A stretch of 64,000 bases of DNA from Salvator merianae (taxonomy: Eukaryota > Chordata > Lepidosauria > Squamata > Teiidae). Below the pieces are notes generated by a model. The model saw only the letters and a program-made list of their open reading frames with translations, made no database searches and was not told the origin of the DNA. The stretch lies in contig QVOM02000034.1 in NCBI GenBank assembly GCA_003586115.2, forward strand, positions 130,545,936-130,609,935, read 5' to 3'. Shown here one piece after another: positions 24,071-37,499 of this stretch. The first letter of the stretch is position 1, and each line of letters begins with the position of its first letter. A program made the translations under genes and the position numbers.

Positions 24071-24110
24071 TAAAAAAAAAAAGGAGGAGGAGAAGGAGAA
24101 GAAGAAGAAA
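24071..24110. repeat. A-rich/(GGA)(GAA) purine tract
   Basis: A run of A followed by AGG/AAG trinucleotides, purine-only for about 38 bases. Confidence 0.85.
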
Positions 24111-25359
24111 TAGTTTTGCATTTCAGACTCCTACAGCATAAGCCACCCACCCATAAAATTGAAATGCAGAGCTGAAAAATATAACTTCTGAGAGATTATT
24201 AACAAGATGAGTTCCATTCATTATGTATTGTCTGCTTGAGGATATCAACTTTACATTTTGAACATTTATTTTAGCACTGCTTATATGTGATGTTTTTTAG
24301 AAAATGACATGGACAAAAACTTCTATTTTTCAGTCAAACAGAGGGGACATTTGTTGATTACTTTAGTGTTAGAATGTTAACTAATGATCACAAATGACTG
24401 GGTTTTTTCCTAGCCATTAAATAAGAGGAAGAGAGTCTGCAAAGGGCAAGAAAGAACGAACTGAATTCTGTCATGACAAAGAAGAATTAATCTCTTGAGG
24501 TATATACAGAGCCTCATGACAAAATATGTAAAATAATTTATCATACAGAACTGTGATTCTGGGTAAACAAATCTATTTGTGATTATTAAAGAGCAGAACA
24601 AAACATTTACAGGAACAAAAGAGGGTATAAATCTTATAAGACAATATAAAAATGTGAAACACTTGGTTGATAACTGAAGCACAGCAAATAATAACATTCT
24701 ACTGTATTTTTGTTTACAGTAACAGAGGAATGGTGTCTCAGATGTGTATCTAAACAGACATTTAGTGTCATGACTTCATTCTGGGGGGTTTTCTGTCACA
24801 TTCCTCACACATCAAAATCTTTAGTAACTTTGATATTCAGAATGGGAAGTGATAAAATTGGGCCTTGCCAAATTTTATTGACTCAGAGCCATTAAAATGC
24901 CGCATTATTTATAAATATTACAGATTTTATGAAATATTTAATATTTCTAAAAGTGTCTATTTTATTTCCTTTGCAAACAGTGTTAAGCTCTTTAAATTCC
25001 ATTGGTTCAACTGGGATATCTATTTCAGTAATGTTTCTAAACTGCAGAGCCACTTACACAATGGAAAATAAATTTCAGTACTATAGAGTCCTATGAGTCC
25101 AAGAAATCCAAGGAGTCTCTGTATGATTGACTGCTCTGGCTTTGCCTTTTTTTATCAGCTTCTCCTGAAGCTCAGCAAATCTTAATCTCGTGGGAGTAAG
25201 TGAGGTCTAAAATCTTTAACTTGGCTGGATGGGATCTTGTAATTGTGAAACAGTGATATATTATTACATGGGTGTATCACAGGAAGGAAAGCAGCCACAC
25301 ACAGTGAGCAATTTCATTGCAGTGCAGTCGTTAACGTTCCCATAACTGTATTGGAGATT

Positions 25360-25384
25360 TTCAGCACCATCTAGCCATGGACAG
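25360..25384 (+). promoter_or_regulatory. split (non-canonical) RE1/NRSE motif
   Basis: A perfect left half-site TTCAGCACC (25360-25368) is followed after 10 bases by GGACAG (25379-25384). The canonical REST element has a 2-base gap; forms with about 8 extra bases between halves are a known functional class. Occupancy is unproven and a chance match is possible. Confidence 0.35.
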
Positions 25385-27039
25385 TTCTCATAAGAACTTG
25401 TAGTTCTGCACCATCCTTCACTTCAACAAAAAACATTTTCAGTATTTATTTGTCAGCATTCTTTTCAGACTGAAAACATTTTTTCTTCACAAAAATTTAA
25501 AATGGAATTCTATTAAGAGTCTAGGGCTGGAAAAAGAACTGTGCACAACAGGCCTACTTCCTAGAGCAATTTTCCAGCAATGGCAAATAAAATGCTCTTT
25601 TTCTTTGACTGAATAACTATAACACCATGCGCACAATCACATTTGTCCTGAGAAACTTACAAAGTGAAAAGAACAGAAAGAAAAGTTCTCAGTAAACAGA
25701 GTTGCAAGTATTTGTTATTTTATCAAATGTATACAAAGCAAATACAGAAAGGTAAATTGTGTGTCTTGTCAATATTTACTGCATGACTCATTGAGCTGTT
25801 TCACAAGGGCTTGAATTGTTAAATCTGAGGAAAAGGCTCTGAGTGTGATATATGCATCCGTTATCCAACTTAATTATCAAAAAGCTCCATTAAATGAATA
25901 TGGCACATACCTCCTGTTACCAGTACTCTGTCAATATAACTAAATGCAACTTACACAATCATCCAACTGTCTAATTATCCAGCTGCTTTAGAATATAATG
26001 AGATCTGTGGCCAAATCACCACAGAACATTTGGAAAACCTTGAGACTCAGAGGCTTGCTTGTTTGATTTCTGTTTATGCAAACCTGTTAGATGGCTCATA
26101 GTTGCAAAAAAAACACAACTTATTTGCAAATTCCTATGGGATTTAGTGAAGAGGTTACTACTAGCATTCAGCACAGACTTTTATTCAAGGTAAATGTGAT
26201 AAAGATAATGAATGCCATTTCTTTCCTTGATGCAGGCTGCTGGTTTGGTGGATTCAAGTGATAAAGAGGAGTGCAATCAGTAAATCCATTTTTTAGTGAG
26301 ACTTTGCATGTAGTGTGGATTTGCTTTAATAACACAGAAGAATCAAGGGATAGAAGGTGCTACTATAATGATCATATAGTTAATTGGAAAGTCCACAGTT
26401 AATGACAGTTAACAACAGCAATTCACTGATCAGTTTATGTTATGTATCAAAAATCTGTATTCATTTAAAACTTTTCATTCCCTTTGCTCCCATTAACTGA
26501 AATGTTCATCCAAAGACACTGTATATACTGTACAATATGCCTTAGTTTCATGAATTTTCATATGGTCTCCTCTTCTCTAAATAGTTTATACTAATTGGTT
26601 TCTGTATCATCAACATAAACAATTTCTGTCGTATGCAAGGTCTGGGACTAGTTTGGCTTGTAACAGTAGAGTTCCTGGCATAGAGGGGACATGATTGGGG
26701 GCACGATGGATGATGATAATGGCTCAAATGGTGCAGACTGTTTATAGCATTTGTTGACAGGAGATGGAGTCCTGAGTGAATCCTAATCTAATGCCTTCTG
26801 GCTAGTGTACTTGCCAGGCGTTTTAGCAACACAAATCTGCAAGGACTTTGCTTGCACTGATTAGACTCCATTTTCTGGAAAGCACTGATTCAGCTACCCT
26901 GAACCACTTTTTAGAGTTCCTGCTTTTTTTGGTCACATGTCATTTGGTATCTGTTTTTGCCCCCCTACAAATGTTTATTTGACCTTTAGATGTCCAGGGC
27001 TAGTTTTAGAGTCCTGGAATCAGTGTTCGAAAACTTCAT

Positions 27040-27114
27040 TCTTGGGACTACAACACCCATGACCTTTAGTTGCAGTGTCCATCACTAAGGAACATGAAAC
27101 TTGTAGCCCAAAGA
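27040..27114. mobile_element. small inverted-repeat MITE remnant
   Basis: The left arm TCTTGGGACTACAAC and right arm ACTTGTAGCCCAAAGA are near reverse complements around a roughly 45-base centre, like the hAT MITE remnant at 4105. Confidence 0.45.
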
Positions 27115-29217
27115 GAGAGAGGAAGAGAGAGAAACCTTTTCTGAACACTATATTGAGAAACAGTGAAGAAGGAAATACTATCAAGCTTGAATAAAGTAAA
27201 CCTATTAAGTAACACACCCCTCCATCCCCTATAATAATTGTGTAAAGACTACAAAAGCAAAGACTAAACCCTTGTACCTCACATTTCAGAAATGAAACAT
27301 TGATAAGAACCACTAAGCAAGCAAGAGAGCTGTTTAATCTCTTGAACATTGCAAAGAAGCTGCAAGTTCTGGTCCACTGGCAATTATATGAGAGATTCCT
27401 ATAATTCTAAAGCCAGAAAAAAAGTGACAATTATTTTCTGCATCAGACAAAGACCATTCAACCCAACTTCTAGGAATCTCAAAGAGAATGAACAGAAGTG
27501 ACCGTTCTATTTGGGAATCAGAAATACCAAATGGTATAGACATAGAAATTCCACCTAGGTGTCATCCTGAATAATAGGCTTCGAGAAGAGACTTAATATC
27601 CAGGAATGTTGCGTAATCCTTTTAAAAGCTGTTCCAAGTATGTCTTGTAGGCTTGTAGCTCTGAAGAACCAGCTCTGATTCCCTGGCATTGCTCACCATT
27701 TGAATAGCAGCATTCAGTAGAGTTGAGAGCAAGTATCAAAGTGGGTTGGAGTTACATATCTTGTGGCAAAACTTAGATCTGAGGATTTTGAGCAAAGAAA
27801 GGCAACTCAAGTGTAATGTTCCAACCCAGCTTCCAGTAAGTCCTCATGCAGTTGTACATTCCAGATTACTGCTGTTTTTATATTTGTATTTTATAAGCTT
27901 TGTTTTGTAATATAAATGCCAATCAGTCATCATAAAGCCTGCAGCAGCACCTGTAACTTTTCATCAGCAAGGACTAGAAGTGGCCTACAATTTGTAGAGA
28001 CAGAGAGCTTCAGTCTCCTGCAAGTTGGGGCATAACTGTGCAATACCACCAAGCCCTATACCCATATCCTTGATCATCACATCATCTTTGCTGGTTAGCA
28101 ACATGGCCCTCTGCTGGGGCTACAAAGGTTAATGGCTCTATGATATAATGATAGGGATTATATCTGCCAATTGCTGTGATAATTGCCATTTTTATTTGAA
28201 TCCCGTCTGTCTATATACATGGATGGGAATATGGTTTACTTGGCTGAAGAGTAATAGTCCTTTTCCCTGTTTCTTATAGCAGGGTTTGCAGGAAGAGGGA
28301 CATGTCTGAAGGTCATAAATAAGACTCTCACACAATTTCAAGCAGTTAGAATATGAGCCTTAAAAAGAGAGGCTAAGATTCATGAGAGTCAATCTTTCAC
28401 CTCAGTTATCAAATTTCATGCAAAATTCTACCAGTTCTGTATGTTCAGTTTCTTAGGTATTTGATTTCTTGGTTTCAATAACGTGAATTTGATCTCTATT
28501 TAGTATACTAAGAGAAGGTGTTTAATGAGAGTGTTTCTGTGCATCCAAGAATTCACCCACAACTGTCCTATCTACATTTTTGGTGACAGTGTGTATCTTT
28601 GATCATGTGTACCATTTTGTGGCACACATGGTCATAGCATGGCCTCTGAAGCAGAGTGCCTTCTTCCTGCCTCGCAGAGGTGCCATGAGAAATGATGCTT
28701 CTTTGCTCCAAAATTAAGGGCGCCATTGATGAGGGCACTTTCTTCATCCACCTAAAACAGAAGTCTACCTTTACCCAAAAGTCTTTCTTACTGATTTCCA
28801 ACCCATTCCTTGTTGTAAAAGAAAGAAGGCCACTCAGCTCATATTGTAAGGCAGCTACACTGAATAGAAAAATAGCAGAAAAATTCTTGGGAAAATCCAT
28901 TTTTTCAACTGTTATCTGATGAAAAAGGAAGTACTCACTGGAGCATTCCCTGTTAATCTGTAGGGCATCATCCAACCAGCCCATAAGCCTCAAAGCTAAT
29001 GACTCTTTGCTCAAGTCAATTTGAGGGCAAATGCATGCCAGTGGAGTGCCCAAAGATCGAAGCACTGGCCCACTGGGAACTGACCTGCAGTCATTCCAGG
29101 CATGGAGCAATATAGAAGTCAGCTGTCCAGGGGAAAACAAAACCACAGGGTCTCTTCAGCATAGCAAGAAGTACTGTGCAGCTTTCTCTCAAATGTATTA
29201 ACAAACACAACTTTTAA

Positions 29218-29218
<1 letters not shown>

Positions 29219-29256
<38 letters not shown>
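29219..29256. repeat. (CT)n(CA)n compound microsatellite
   Basis: CT dinucleotides pass directly into CA dinucleotides, about 38 bases. Confidence 0.95.
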
Positions 29257-29580
29257 CACGCCCTGTGATTAGGACCTCAGCTTTCTAATGTAGCTGCATC
29301 TTGGCAGTAGAGCTGCAAATCAATCTTGGAAAAGCAATCTGAGTAATGAGAGAGTTAGAGAGCCACACCACAGTCATTGTTAACTTGTAAAGATCTACTA
29401 AACCACTGCACACAACAGCTTAAAATAATTTTGTGATAAACTGAGCACAAAGCTGAAATGCAGATCTGGAACAAATTTTGCAAGTTAAGGAACTCTTGCA
29501 TTTGTATGTTCACATCGCCTAGCTTTTTTCCTCTGTGCGTAAAATTGTGAGGAACAGCAGAGAACTAAAGCTTGAAGAAC

Positions 29581-29640
29581 TCTCCTTCCTGACTTCTGAA
29601 GAACATTTTGCAGATGTTCTCTCCTTCCTGACTTCTGAAG
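29581..29640. repeat. 39-bp-period tandem duplication
   Basis: The 21-base word starting TCTCCTTCCTGACTTCTGAA occurs at 29581-29601 and 29620-29640, and the flanking GAAC/GTTC bases are similar too. It is a local tandem duplication of unknown significance. Confidence 0.85.
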
Positions 29641-29815
29641 TGATTTTAAAAGATACTGCCTATATGTCTGAGATTCATGAGGGCACTGCAAAATTGAGTT
29701 CACAGCCACTATAACTTCATGAAGGATGGCAAGATAAATTTTCTTTTCTTCATCTTTCTGGACATTCTCTGCCAATATCTTGGAGGGACATTGTTATGCA
29801 GGATACTCAGACACC

Positions 29816-30009
29816 ATGGGAGTGGCTATAGCTCAGCAGTAGAGCACACTGCCTGGAAATCAGAGGGTTCCTGGTTCAATCCTCAGTCTCTCCCCAGAAG
29901 TAGGCAATGGCAAACCACTTCTGTATCTCTGCCAAGAAAACTGCATAGAGGTGCCTATGCAGTCAACCAAGAGCAGGCCATGACTCAGTGGCACCCAACA
30001 ACAACAACA
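29816..30009 (+). mobile_element. tRNA-derived SINE, full-length
   Basis: The tRNA-like head has an A box (TATAGCTCAGCAGTAGAGC) and a B box (GGTTCAATCC, 29873-29882). The body contains AGGCAATGGCAAACCACTTC and TGACTCAGTGGCACC, and the element ends in an (AAC)n tail. It is the best-preserved SINE in the window and serves as reference for the copies at 12885, 35405 and 51935. It is transcribed by pol III and depends on a LINE partner for movement. Confidence 0.8.
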
Positions 30010-32312
30010 GGCACCCATAGAGGACAAGGAACACACATTAGAGATGCCAAGGTGAAAAAGAGCAGGCTAGGAATTTAGGAAAAGGAGGATAAACTTAAGT
30101 TGTCAACTCCAGCAAGATCCAATCTTGGAGATTCCTCCACAATGCATGTGTGATGCATGTTTATGTCCTGCATTGTGCATATACTCATAGGGAGAAAGAC
30201 AGACAAGCATGTGACTATTGTATGAAATAAAATGCTCTGTTTTCATCTTAAGCCTTTCTGCCCAAGAAAATGATAGTGCAACAGCTCACACCTCAGCCCA
30301 AGCAGCCATGAAGAAGAAACACAAGAATGAACAGGAGGACATCATCTGAGATCTTGTGTTACAAGGGAATTGGACAAAAAGTTCTAGGCTCTCCTTCAAC
30401 TGCACAAAGGAAGGAACTATAGGACAGACTAAGAAAACAACAGGACAATCCTAGATGATGTCAACACAGTTTTGGAGATGCTGAGACAGTTCTGCAGAGT
30501 TGGAAATCCTAGAACTGACCCAGAAAGTTTCAGGATAAGGTCCATTCAGCACCATTAAGGCATGATCCCTTAAAGCATCATCTTATTTTAAGGACACAGG
30601 TTCTCCTATCCTGCTGTGCCTATTTTACTCAAGTCCAGTGGATGGTTTTGCAAAACAATTCCTTTGTGCCACTGGCAAGAAGCAATGCATTTAATCCTGT
30701 TGTTTCCTTGTAGTACTTGATAGTTTGAAGCAGCCTTTGCCAATCAGGTACCCTCTGGATATTCTGACTGGTCCTCAGTTTTGCCAAGGGTGGTCTAGGC
30801 AGTATATGAGTCTGAAATAAATGCATTCTCAGTTGCTGAATTCTGTTAGCAAACAGCAACAGTCACCAAGTGATTTTTTTTAGCTACAGTGTTTCAGAAC
30901 CAAATTTACGTAGGAACCTCATGTGGAAGTAATAGTCTCACTTTTGTAGTATAATATTTTAAAAGGCCATTTATTATTTTTCCCTGGTTTTTAAAATTGC
31001 TTACAATCCCTCCCAAAATAGACAAGGCAAAATGAATTCTTATTGTAAATTGTTAACAGCTTTACCTACCAATCACTCTCACCATTTCCTAAGAAACAGA
31101 AGGTTATCAGGCACCAGAGCCTACTGCACACTCGAGTGCAAATTAAGACCGTGCCCTAAACCTAGGAATACATACTGTTGTCACGATAAAAATATATTTG
31201 CTCTTGGAAGCATTCCTGATTCAGTCAAAAGAAGACACAGAACAGAAGCATCAAAAGAGAATTTGGCAGTTTCCTGTTTTTCTTCAGGGATGGTTCTTGG
31301 TGTTTTCTTTCGTATGGAAAAAAGTCCCTTCAGAGATGGTTTCTATATTGCTCTTCTTGCTGCTGCCTTGCTGCAGTGAGTAATATGGACCAGGGCAGAG
31401 GGTCTATATCAATCTAGCAAAGCCGAAAAATGAATGAAAATTGAATTCCCTTGGGGGGAGGAGGAGGAGGGAGGAGAGCTGTGCTCCAGACAGAAAGATA
31501 AATCAAAGAATGCTAGTGAGGAGGAAGAATGATGAACCAGCTCCTAGTTGGAAAGGAATAATTAGGGGAACAGGTTGCAAAGGCAAGGGTGGGAGTAAGT
31601 GGGAAAAATGGGGGAAACAGCCATATTGGTGTGTCACAAAGCAGTAAAGAACCTGTGCACAACAGAATTCTGAAGCTCCATTCTTGATGGGTACTAGAAG
31701 CACAGACTAATGATAATGAACTTACAGGTATGATGAAGCATGGCACATAGGCTAGGCTGCTTCTTCAAAAACGTTAGGAAGGAGGGGGCAGAAATCACAA
31801 AGCACTGATTCTCCCTGTGTGCTGGACCCTTGTTCCTGAGCCGGTCCCAAAGATCAGGGGCTTCCCCATGCTATTTTGTATATGCGTAATAAATGCACAT
31901 TTATTTGAGCAGTTTTTACATTTGCTACAAAGCTTTGTTTTTTCCTTAAATATTAGATTGAGAAATAAGTAATGTAATTTAGTACAGTGTTTAGAACTTT
32001 GTTTATATGTACAAGAGGTGGGCTGGAAGAGTTTTGTGTGCAGAGCTAGTGTGCTGCAAACTGGTTCCCAGACCTTCCAAGAAAAGACCTCGCTGACCTT
32101 CAAAAATCATGAGGTAGAAACTATGGACATAGCTAGCAACATATGATAGGACAGGGTTATTCAAATCTTGCTCTGGGAACATTCCAGATTCCACATTTCA
32201 GCACTGAGAACTACTAGTGACTAGCTTAGACTTTATGAATTTCTGGTGATAGGTTAGCCAATGGCTACTTGCCACACTAGCTGAGAAGGAATGCTCCGTA
32301 TTGAGAAATATG
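30010..32312. other. unassigned AT-rich sequence
   Basis: No gene or clear repeat was seen. A short GGA-rich patch lies near 31455. Confidence 0.45.
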
Positions 32313-32367
32313 TATCTCCACAGCAGTGGAGATATGTTCACAGAAATATGTTCACAGCAGTGAACAT
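32313..32367. repeat. two hairpins sharing the loop AGCA
   Basis: The arms TATCTCCAC/GTGGAGATA (32313-32321 and 32326-32334) and ATGTTCAC/GTGAACAT (32348-32355 and 32360-32367) both enclose AGCA. ATATGTTCACAG is also repeated in tandem. The origin is unknown; a duplicated hairpin is possible. Confidence 0.7.
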
Positions 32368-32921
32368 TAGTTTCCCATTGCATCTGACTGGTGGGATGGC
32401 TTGGTGGAAAAGATGAGATGCCAGGCTATATCTGATGAAATTTCACTCTTTTATATACAACTGTTGAAGAAGCAGGAATGATGTTCCCTTTTGTATCTGG
32501 CTACTCTTTTGGAAACGCAGTATCAGACTAGAGAGATTTCTGGTCTGATTAAGTGTGGCAGTTCTTTCATTATGATCAGCAAAACCCAGTGAACTGTTAA
32601 GTCTGTGAGGGGCAGAATGCAAAAGGCACAGTATGTTTGATTGCACCAAACCGTGCTCTGATCCACAGAGAATCAGAATGTAGTTTGGGGAGATCATAGG
32701 GGCCATATTTATTGGTGCTCTGCTGCTTCATCACCCCAGTTTCACCCCCATCATTGATCATGATTTATTAAATTCATTAGTCACTTACTGAAGTCCCAAA
32801 GCTACTGACAGTGCAATCACTTTCCTTGGAGTAAGCGCTATTTAGCACAATGGGATTTACTTCTGAGAAACACAGTAAGGACTACATTGTTACAGAAGAA
32901 CTTTCCCTGACAGCCTCACAA

Positions 32922-33103
32922 TGGCCCTTTCTGCACTTGACCTTATTCCAGATTATATCTTGGAATAGGGATCTGCCATCTGCATGCTACTATGAACTCT
33001 GGGAGGCCCCACCTGGGCCCTGCCATAATCTGCACAGGCCTGTGGATAGCAGGTCCCTATTCTGAGATATAGTCCAGAATAAAGCCAAGTGCAGAAAGGG
33101 CCA
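32922..33103. mobile_element. palindromic hAT-like MITE (GGCCCTTTCTGCACTT family), copy 1
   Basis: The terminal inverted repeats TGGCCCTTTCTGCACTTG and CAAGTGCAGAAAGGGCCA are perfect, and complementarity extends about 50 bases inward, ending at 'aataggga' and 'tccctatt'. Copies at 50080-50259 and 57525-57704 have the same length and ends. It is non-coding. No matching 8-bp target duplication is visible, so superfamily assignment is tentative. Confidence 0.75.
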
Positions 33104-33237
33104 ATAATTATTTTTTAAAAATTAAATGATCAGACTTAATAAATTCCTCCTTCCTATATGACCTGGTTATCCAATCCATCCTGCAAAAAGCAGCAAATAA
33201 TGCAGGAGATGGTAGACTTTAGAAGCCATAGAAATCA

Positions 33238-33560
33238 ACACTCAAATGCCTGGAAGAAGAAAAATGACACTTGGTGCTGAAAAGATGATGCCAACATTTG
33301 TGCTAGATGAACTTTTACTGGGAAAGCATTTTGTAACAGGATCGGAGAACAGACTATTGAAAAAGCCTGTGCTCTTTTTGTCACTGTCATTTCCACAGAA
33401 AGAACATAATGAGAACAGTCTAATACTGACTTTAAAGGCCTGCATAGATTCATATGGAAAAAAAACTTTTCCAGTTCAGAGCTATACCAGGCTTCAGAGG
33501 GCAGAACCAATGCTTTGAATTGAGCCCAGAACTGAACTGGGAGCCAATGCAACTGCATCA
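33238..33560 (-). pseudogene. L2/CR1-group LINE C-terminal fragment
   Basis: The minus strand encodes the hallmark LHWLPVQFWAQFKALVL near the start of the C-terminal region and ends with AQAFSIVCSPILLQNAFPV and FFFFQAFE, matching the order seen in L2-group ORF2 tails (HWLP, then AFSV..P.LWN.LP, then F...LF). Only the last part of the reverse-transcriptase polyprotein remains. It is more diverged than the L2 copy at 37.5 kb, so probably an older subfamily. No neighbouring reverse-transcriptase core was found. Confidence 0.7.
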
Positions 33561-35404
33561 GAATTAGTATCACAAGCTCATGACTTTTGGCATTTTAATT
33601 TCATAAGTATTTTGTTTAAGAAATAAACAATCAGAATTTTTAACTAAGAAGAAAGCATGGAGTCAACAGCATTTCAGAAACAAGATTTTGAGCTCCTCTG
33701 TGCTTTAGTGCTAGAAGAAAAGAGTTAACAAGAGCATAATTAGCAGAAATTTGGTCAGAGGAACATATCTGAGGCCATACAGCTACCATTAGGAAAGACT
33801 GTCTTATTGCCGGGCGGCCAAAGTGGGTCTAATAACCACTACAGCTGCTCAGCTACTCATGCCACACTTGGTCTGCCTTGTTTCTGAGTTCAGGGTTTGT
33901 TTATTCTCTGTGTGCTTTTAGTCTACATTGTATGGCCCCATTTTATTTTCTTTGCTTCTAGAGCCACAAAATAATAAATACGTATGTTGAATATTGGACT
34001 TTTTAATGTCCACAAGTTGCACTTCAAAAATTTCCTTTGTGCCACATTCACTTTCGTTTCCATAGTGCCAAGGAAGCTGAAATCCTGAAGAATCTAAAGT
34101 CTATGCCAGACACAGGGCCAAAATTAATAGCTCTCTGATAACACATTCAGAACATGTTTCAAGCTGACCTCTGAAACATCTTGATTTCAAGAATGTAGGT
34201 TATTTTATTTGAGATCCTGCTTCTGTTAAGTATGAAATAATTAATTTGTTCATCGTTTTACTATGTTAAAAAGTGAACTAGAAATAACATCTCCCCCAAA
34301 AAATATCTCCAGAATTTGCATACTAGTAATATTCATATTCCAACCAAACTTTAGTGAAGTTTGGAAAGCAGAGCACACGTCCTCTCAAAAGTTAAGCTTT
34401 TGAACTACACTAACCCATATACAAATTGGAGTAATCAATAACACCATTAAGGATGTAAAACCTGTTTTCGAGATCTTAAGCAACTCGTTAAGTAGTAGGA
34501 AAGTTATCACGTTGTTAAATACACGCCATCATGATTAAAAGCTTGCAATCCAAGTATGGCAACTGTTAACAGTCCCTTCTGGGAAACAAATTGAGACTTG
34601 TTTAAATTCTATTGGGCATCTCCATCACCTAAGGGAAGGAAGCCCCAACTGACTGTGAGACAGGATTCCAGAAGTGAAAACAATGCAGAGGCTGTTGCTT
34701 TCAGTCCTACAGCTAGCGCGAGAGCCTTGGACACCACATTTTTTGGCCATTGCTGGAGAATCTCCTACAAGTGAACCTCCAAGACCTATCAATATCTTCC
34801 TTTTGTGCTACTATCCTTTGTGCAACTCCTATATTGATTCAGGAGACTGTTGGACCCACAGTAAACTTTCTTATCTAAGCAGAGACATTCTAACTGTTTT
34901 GATGCTTATAGCACAATTCCGAGTTCTCTGTTATACACTCTTTGATGCATAAGGCCAACACTGATTCCAAGCCCCATTCAGACTTGTGCCACTGCTAAAA
35001 AAAAGACCTTAATTATTTCAGTTATTTAGTTGGTACAGAAATTCAGGCAATGCCACATGGCACCCCAAGACTGAACTGGCTTTGGAATAGGGTGTATTTC
35101 TTCTCTGATTTCCATATGCCTCTGGAATGTCCTTCTGCTGCAGCAGATACTCAGGTACCATTATTTTTTTAGCCATCACTGGGGAATCTACTTAGATGGA
35201 ATCAAGATTTCTTTTACCTAGGCCTCCTCCAGTCCCAAGATCTGGGATCACACAGTAAGGCCTAGTGAAATGATCAGCTGCAGAAATCAGGGCATCCAAA
35301 TAATAAACAAAAGACTAGGCTCCTTCATTTTTAATAGCTGAGTCGAAGAAAGTGTTTCAGCAGGTACAACGTGTCATGCAAGCAACTGCTAAAATCTTGT
35401 CTTC
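33561..35404. other. unassigned AT-rich sequence
   Basis: No gene or clear repeat was seen. Confidence 0.45.
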
Positions 35405-35584
35405 TGTACAGTTAGCGAACTGCCAGGAAAGCAGAGGGTCAAGGGTCCAATCCCCAATTCCTCTCTGAGAAAAAACAATAGAAAAGCCACTTTTGTACCT
35501 TTGCCAAGGAAAGGTATTTTTGCGTGGAGGTGTCCATGTAGTCACCAAGAGTCAGTCCTGACTCAATGGCACCTAATGACAGTA
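35405..35584 (+). mobile_element. tRNA-derived SINE, 5'-eroded
   Basis: It matches the SINE at 29816 in order: CTGCCAGGAAAGCAGAGGGT, a degenerate B box, 'agaaaagccacttttgtacc', CATGTAGTCACCAAGAGTCA and CTGACTCAATGGCACCTAA. The tRNA A box region is not recognisable. Confidence 0.7.
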
Positions 35585-37225
35585 AAGGTGCAAGGTTTTA
35601 TCCTCTTGTGTAGCTGATCAACCAGCAGGAGCCTAAGGCAATTCCAACAGATTTTTCAGGTTTAGTTGACACCTGGAAAACAGGCCACACTCTCTGCGCA
35701 GCTAGTAGCCATGTAAAAGAGGGGATTTCAGCAGACAGAGCTTACAAAGAAAGCAATGATTCTGCACAAGACCCGGGCATGTTTTCCATATGGCAACCCT
35801 AATTTCAGATGAACATGACAGAAAGAGTTAGCATTCCATTTAAAGAGATAATTTTATTTTAATTAGGAGAAGAATAGAAAGGAACTGCTAAGTTTGCAAG
35901 GGAATTTTACTTCAAAGAACTTATGCAACCTGACCAATACTAGTGTACAAATAACAATAACCCTTCACTGTTAGGAATAAAAATGTTACACTGCATCCCC
36001 TGTTCTGTCTACAGAGCTGAAAAATCAGGACACCTTTCCTCTTGCCTCCTTTTAGTCTTCAAACACACAGTAAGGGCTTCGATATAATCAAACAGGGAAG
36101 AAAGTACAACAGCTGCCCCCCCCCATAATGGATACATGCATTCTGTAGTGCTTCCTTAATATACCTTTTCAAATATGTTAGAAGTGCAGTTGTAGGCTGA
36201 AGGAAGCAAGGGGCACAGTTCACCAAGGTGTTCTCCTGCATCAGTCTCCTCAAAACACACTGGACCACTACTGGTGTTCAGTTCAAGACCAACTTCTCTT
36301 CTTGGTATTTCTCGGTAGACTGTACCTATAAACGCTCACAGATAAATAAGAACAGTTGTACTTACCAAAGGTAAAAGGAAGATGGATCTCTCATTTCAAA
36401 ATGTAGAGGAAGTGACTCTAACCTGAACACAATGAAGCCCATTTGTGGGAGATAGTGTCTCCTATCGGGCAGCTAATGTCCCTCTGTTGCCTGCTTGAGC
36501 CAGTTTCCTTTGGGAGAAATACAGAAGGGGTAAAATAACGGCAGAGGGAAATTCTCAAGCAGAAAAGGAGAGGAAAAAATAAAGAAGGAAAAGTGAAAGG
36601 GGTAGAGGCAAAGGGTGCCTCCTTGCAAAGAAGGCGCTCTGATCCCCACCGTGTGGTGCTGGGAAAGTGACTCCGTGTGTGGGCCAGCAGGGGAGGAGGG
36701 GGTGATGGTGGAAAACAACCTCAGAGAAAATTAAATTGCACTTGAGGGCAAATTCTATTAGGGAATAGAGACTGTCTCTCAACAGCCTGCGTCCATTTAG
36801 GTAATTAGCTGCAGGATAGGAATCATCATCCAGGAGTTGGTTTTCCTCCTTCATGCAAGTCTGCTTTGACTAGCCACAGAGATCTGTCATGTTTTTTTTC
36901 GTCTTCCTAGCTCTGAAAATTGGAATCCAGCCTCATCCCTAGGCCCTACATTGTTACCCTTTGTCATGTGGCTTTGCCTTAGGGGATCAAATAGTCATCT
37001 GAGGAACCAGGAAAAAGCACGCTTTCTATACATAAAATGAAGTGATATCATAGTCATTGTTGCCATCAATTTTGCCAGCAGGGGTGGTGATAATAGTTTA
37101 AGATTCGGTAGCATTTCAACTAGACTTTTCTTTTTCTATTGGGAGTTCAATTCTGAGAATGGTAATTATATGTATGTGTTTGTTCCATATATGGGTTGTT
37201 GACCAAAATATCCCTTAGAAGCAGA
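35585..37225. other. unassigned AT-rich sequence
   Basis: No gene or clear repeat was seen. Confidence 0.45.
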
Positions 37226-37499
37226 TATAATTACATTGCTTTTTTTGTTGAATTTTTAATATTTATTTTATTTCAAATAATATACAATAATAAATAAAAT
37301 TGACAAAAAAAACCATCCTCCATCTCCCTCCCCTCTTCAATTAAAGGGGTAGATCAGACTTGTGGCTCTTCAACTGTCTTTTATATTCCATTTCTGTCCA
37401 AATGGGAGATTGCGTTGATTATTCCTTGAATTGCTGGGTTTCCGTTTGTTGACAGAGATAGGTTACCACTCTTATTTATTTATTTATTTATTTGCATTT

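Larger units (their letters stand above)
23261..29218. other. long AT-rich stretch without recognisable genes
   Basis: CpG density drops abruptly. Only a purine tract (24071-24110), a split RE1-like motif (25360) and a small inverted repeat (27040-27114) were noted. No exon, RNA gene or sizeable transposon was recognised. It could be an intron or gene desert flanking the CpG block. Confidence 0.5.

Noticed and set aside
28568..29146. 192-codon minus-strand frame
   Set aside because: No motif or family resemblance; AT-rich region without promoter or splice evidence. Kept as probable chance opening, not annotated as a gene.
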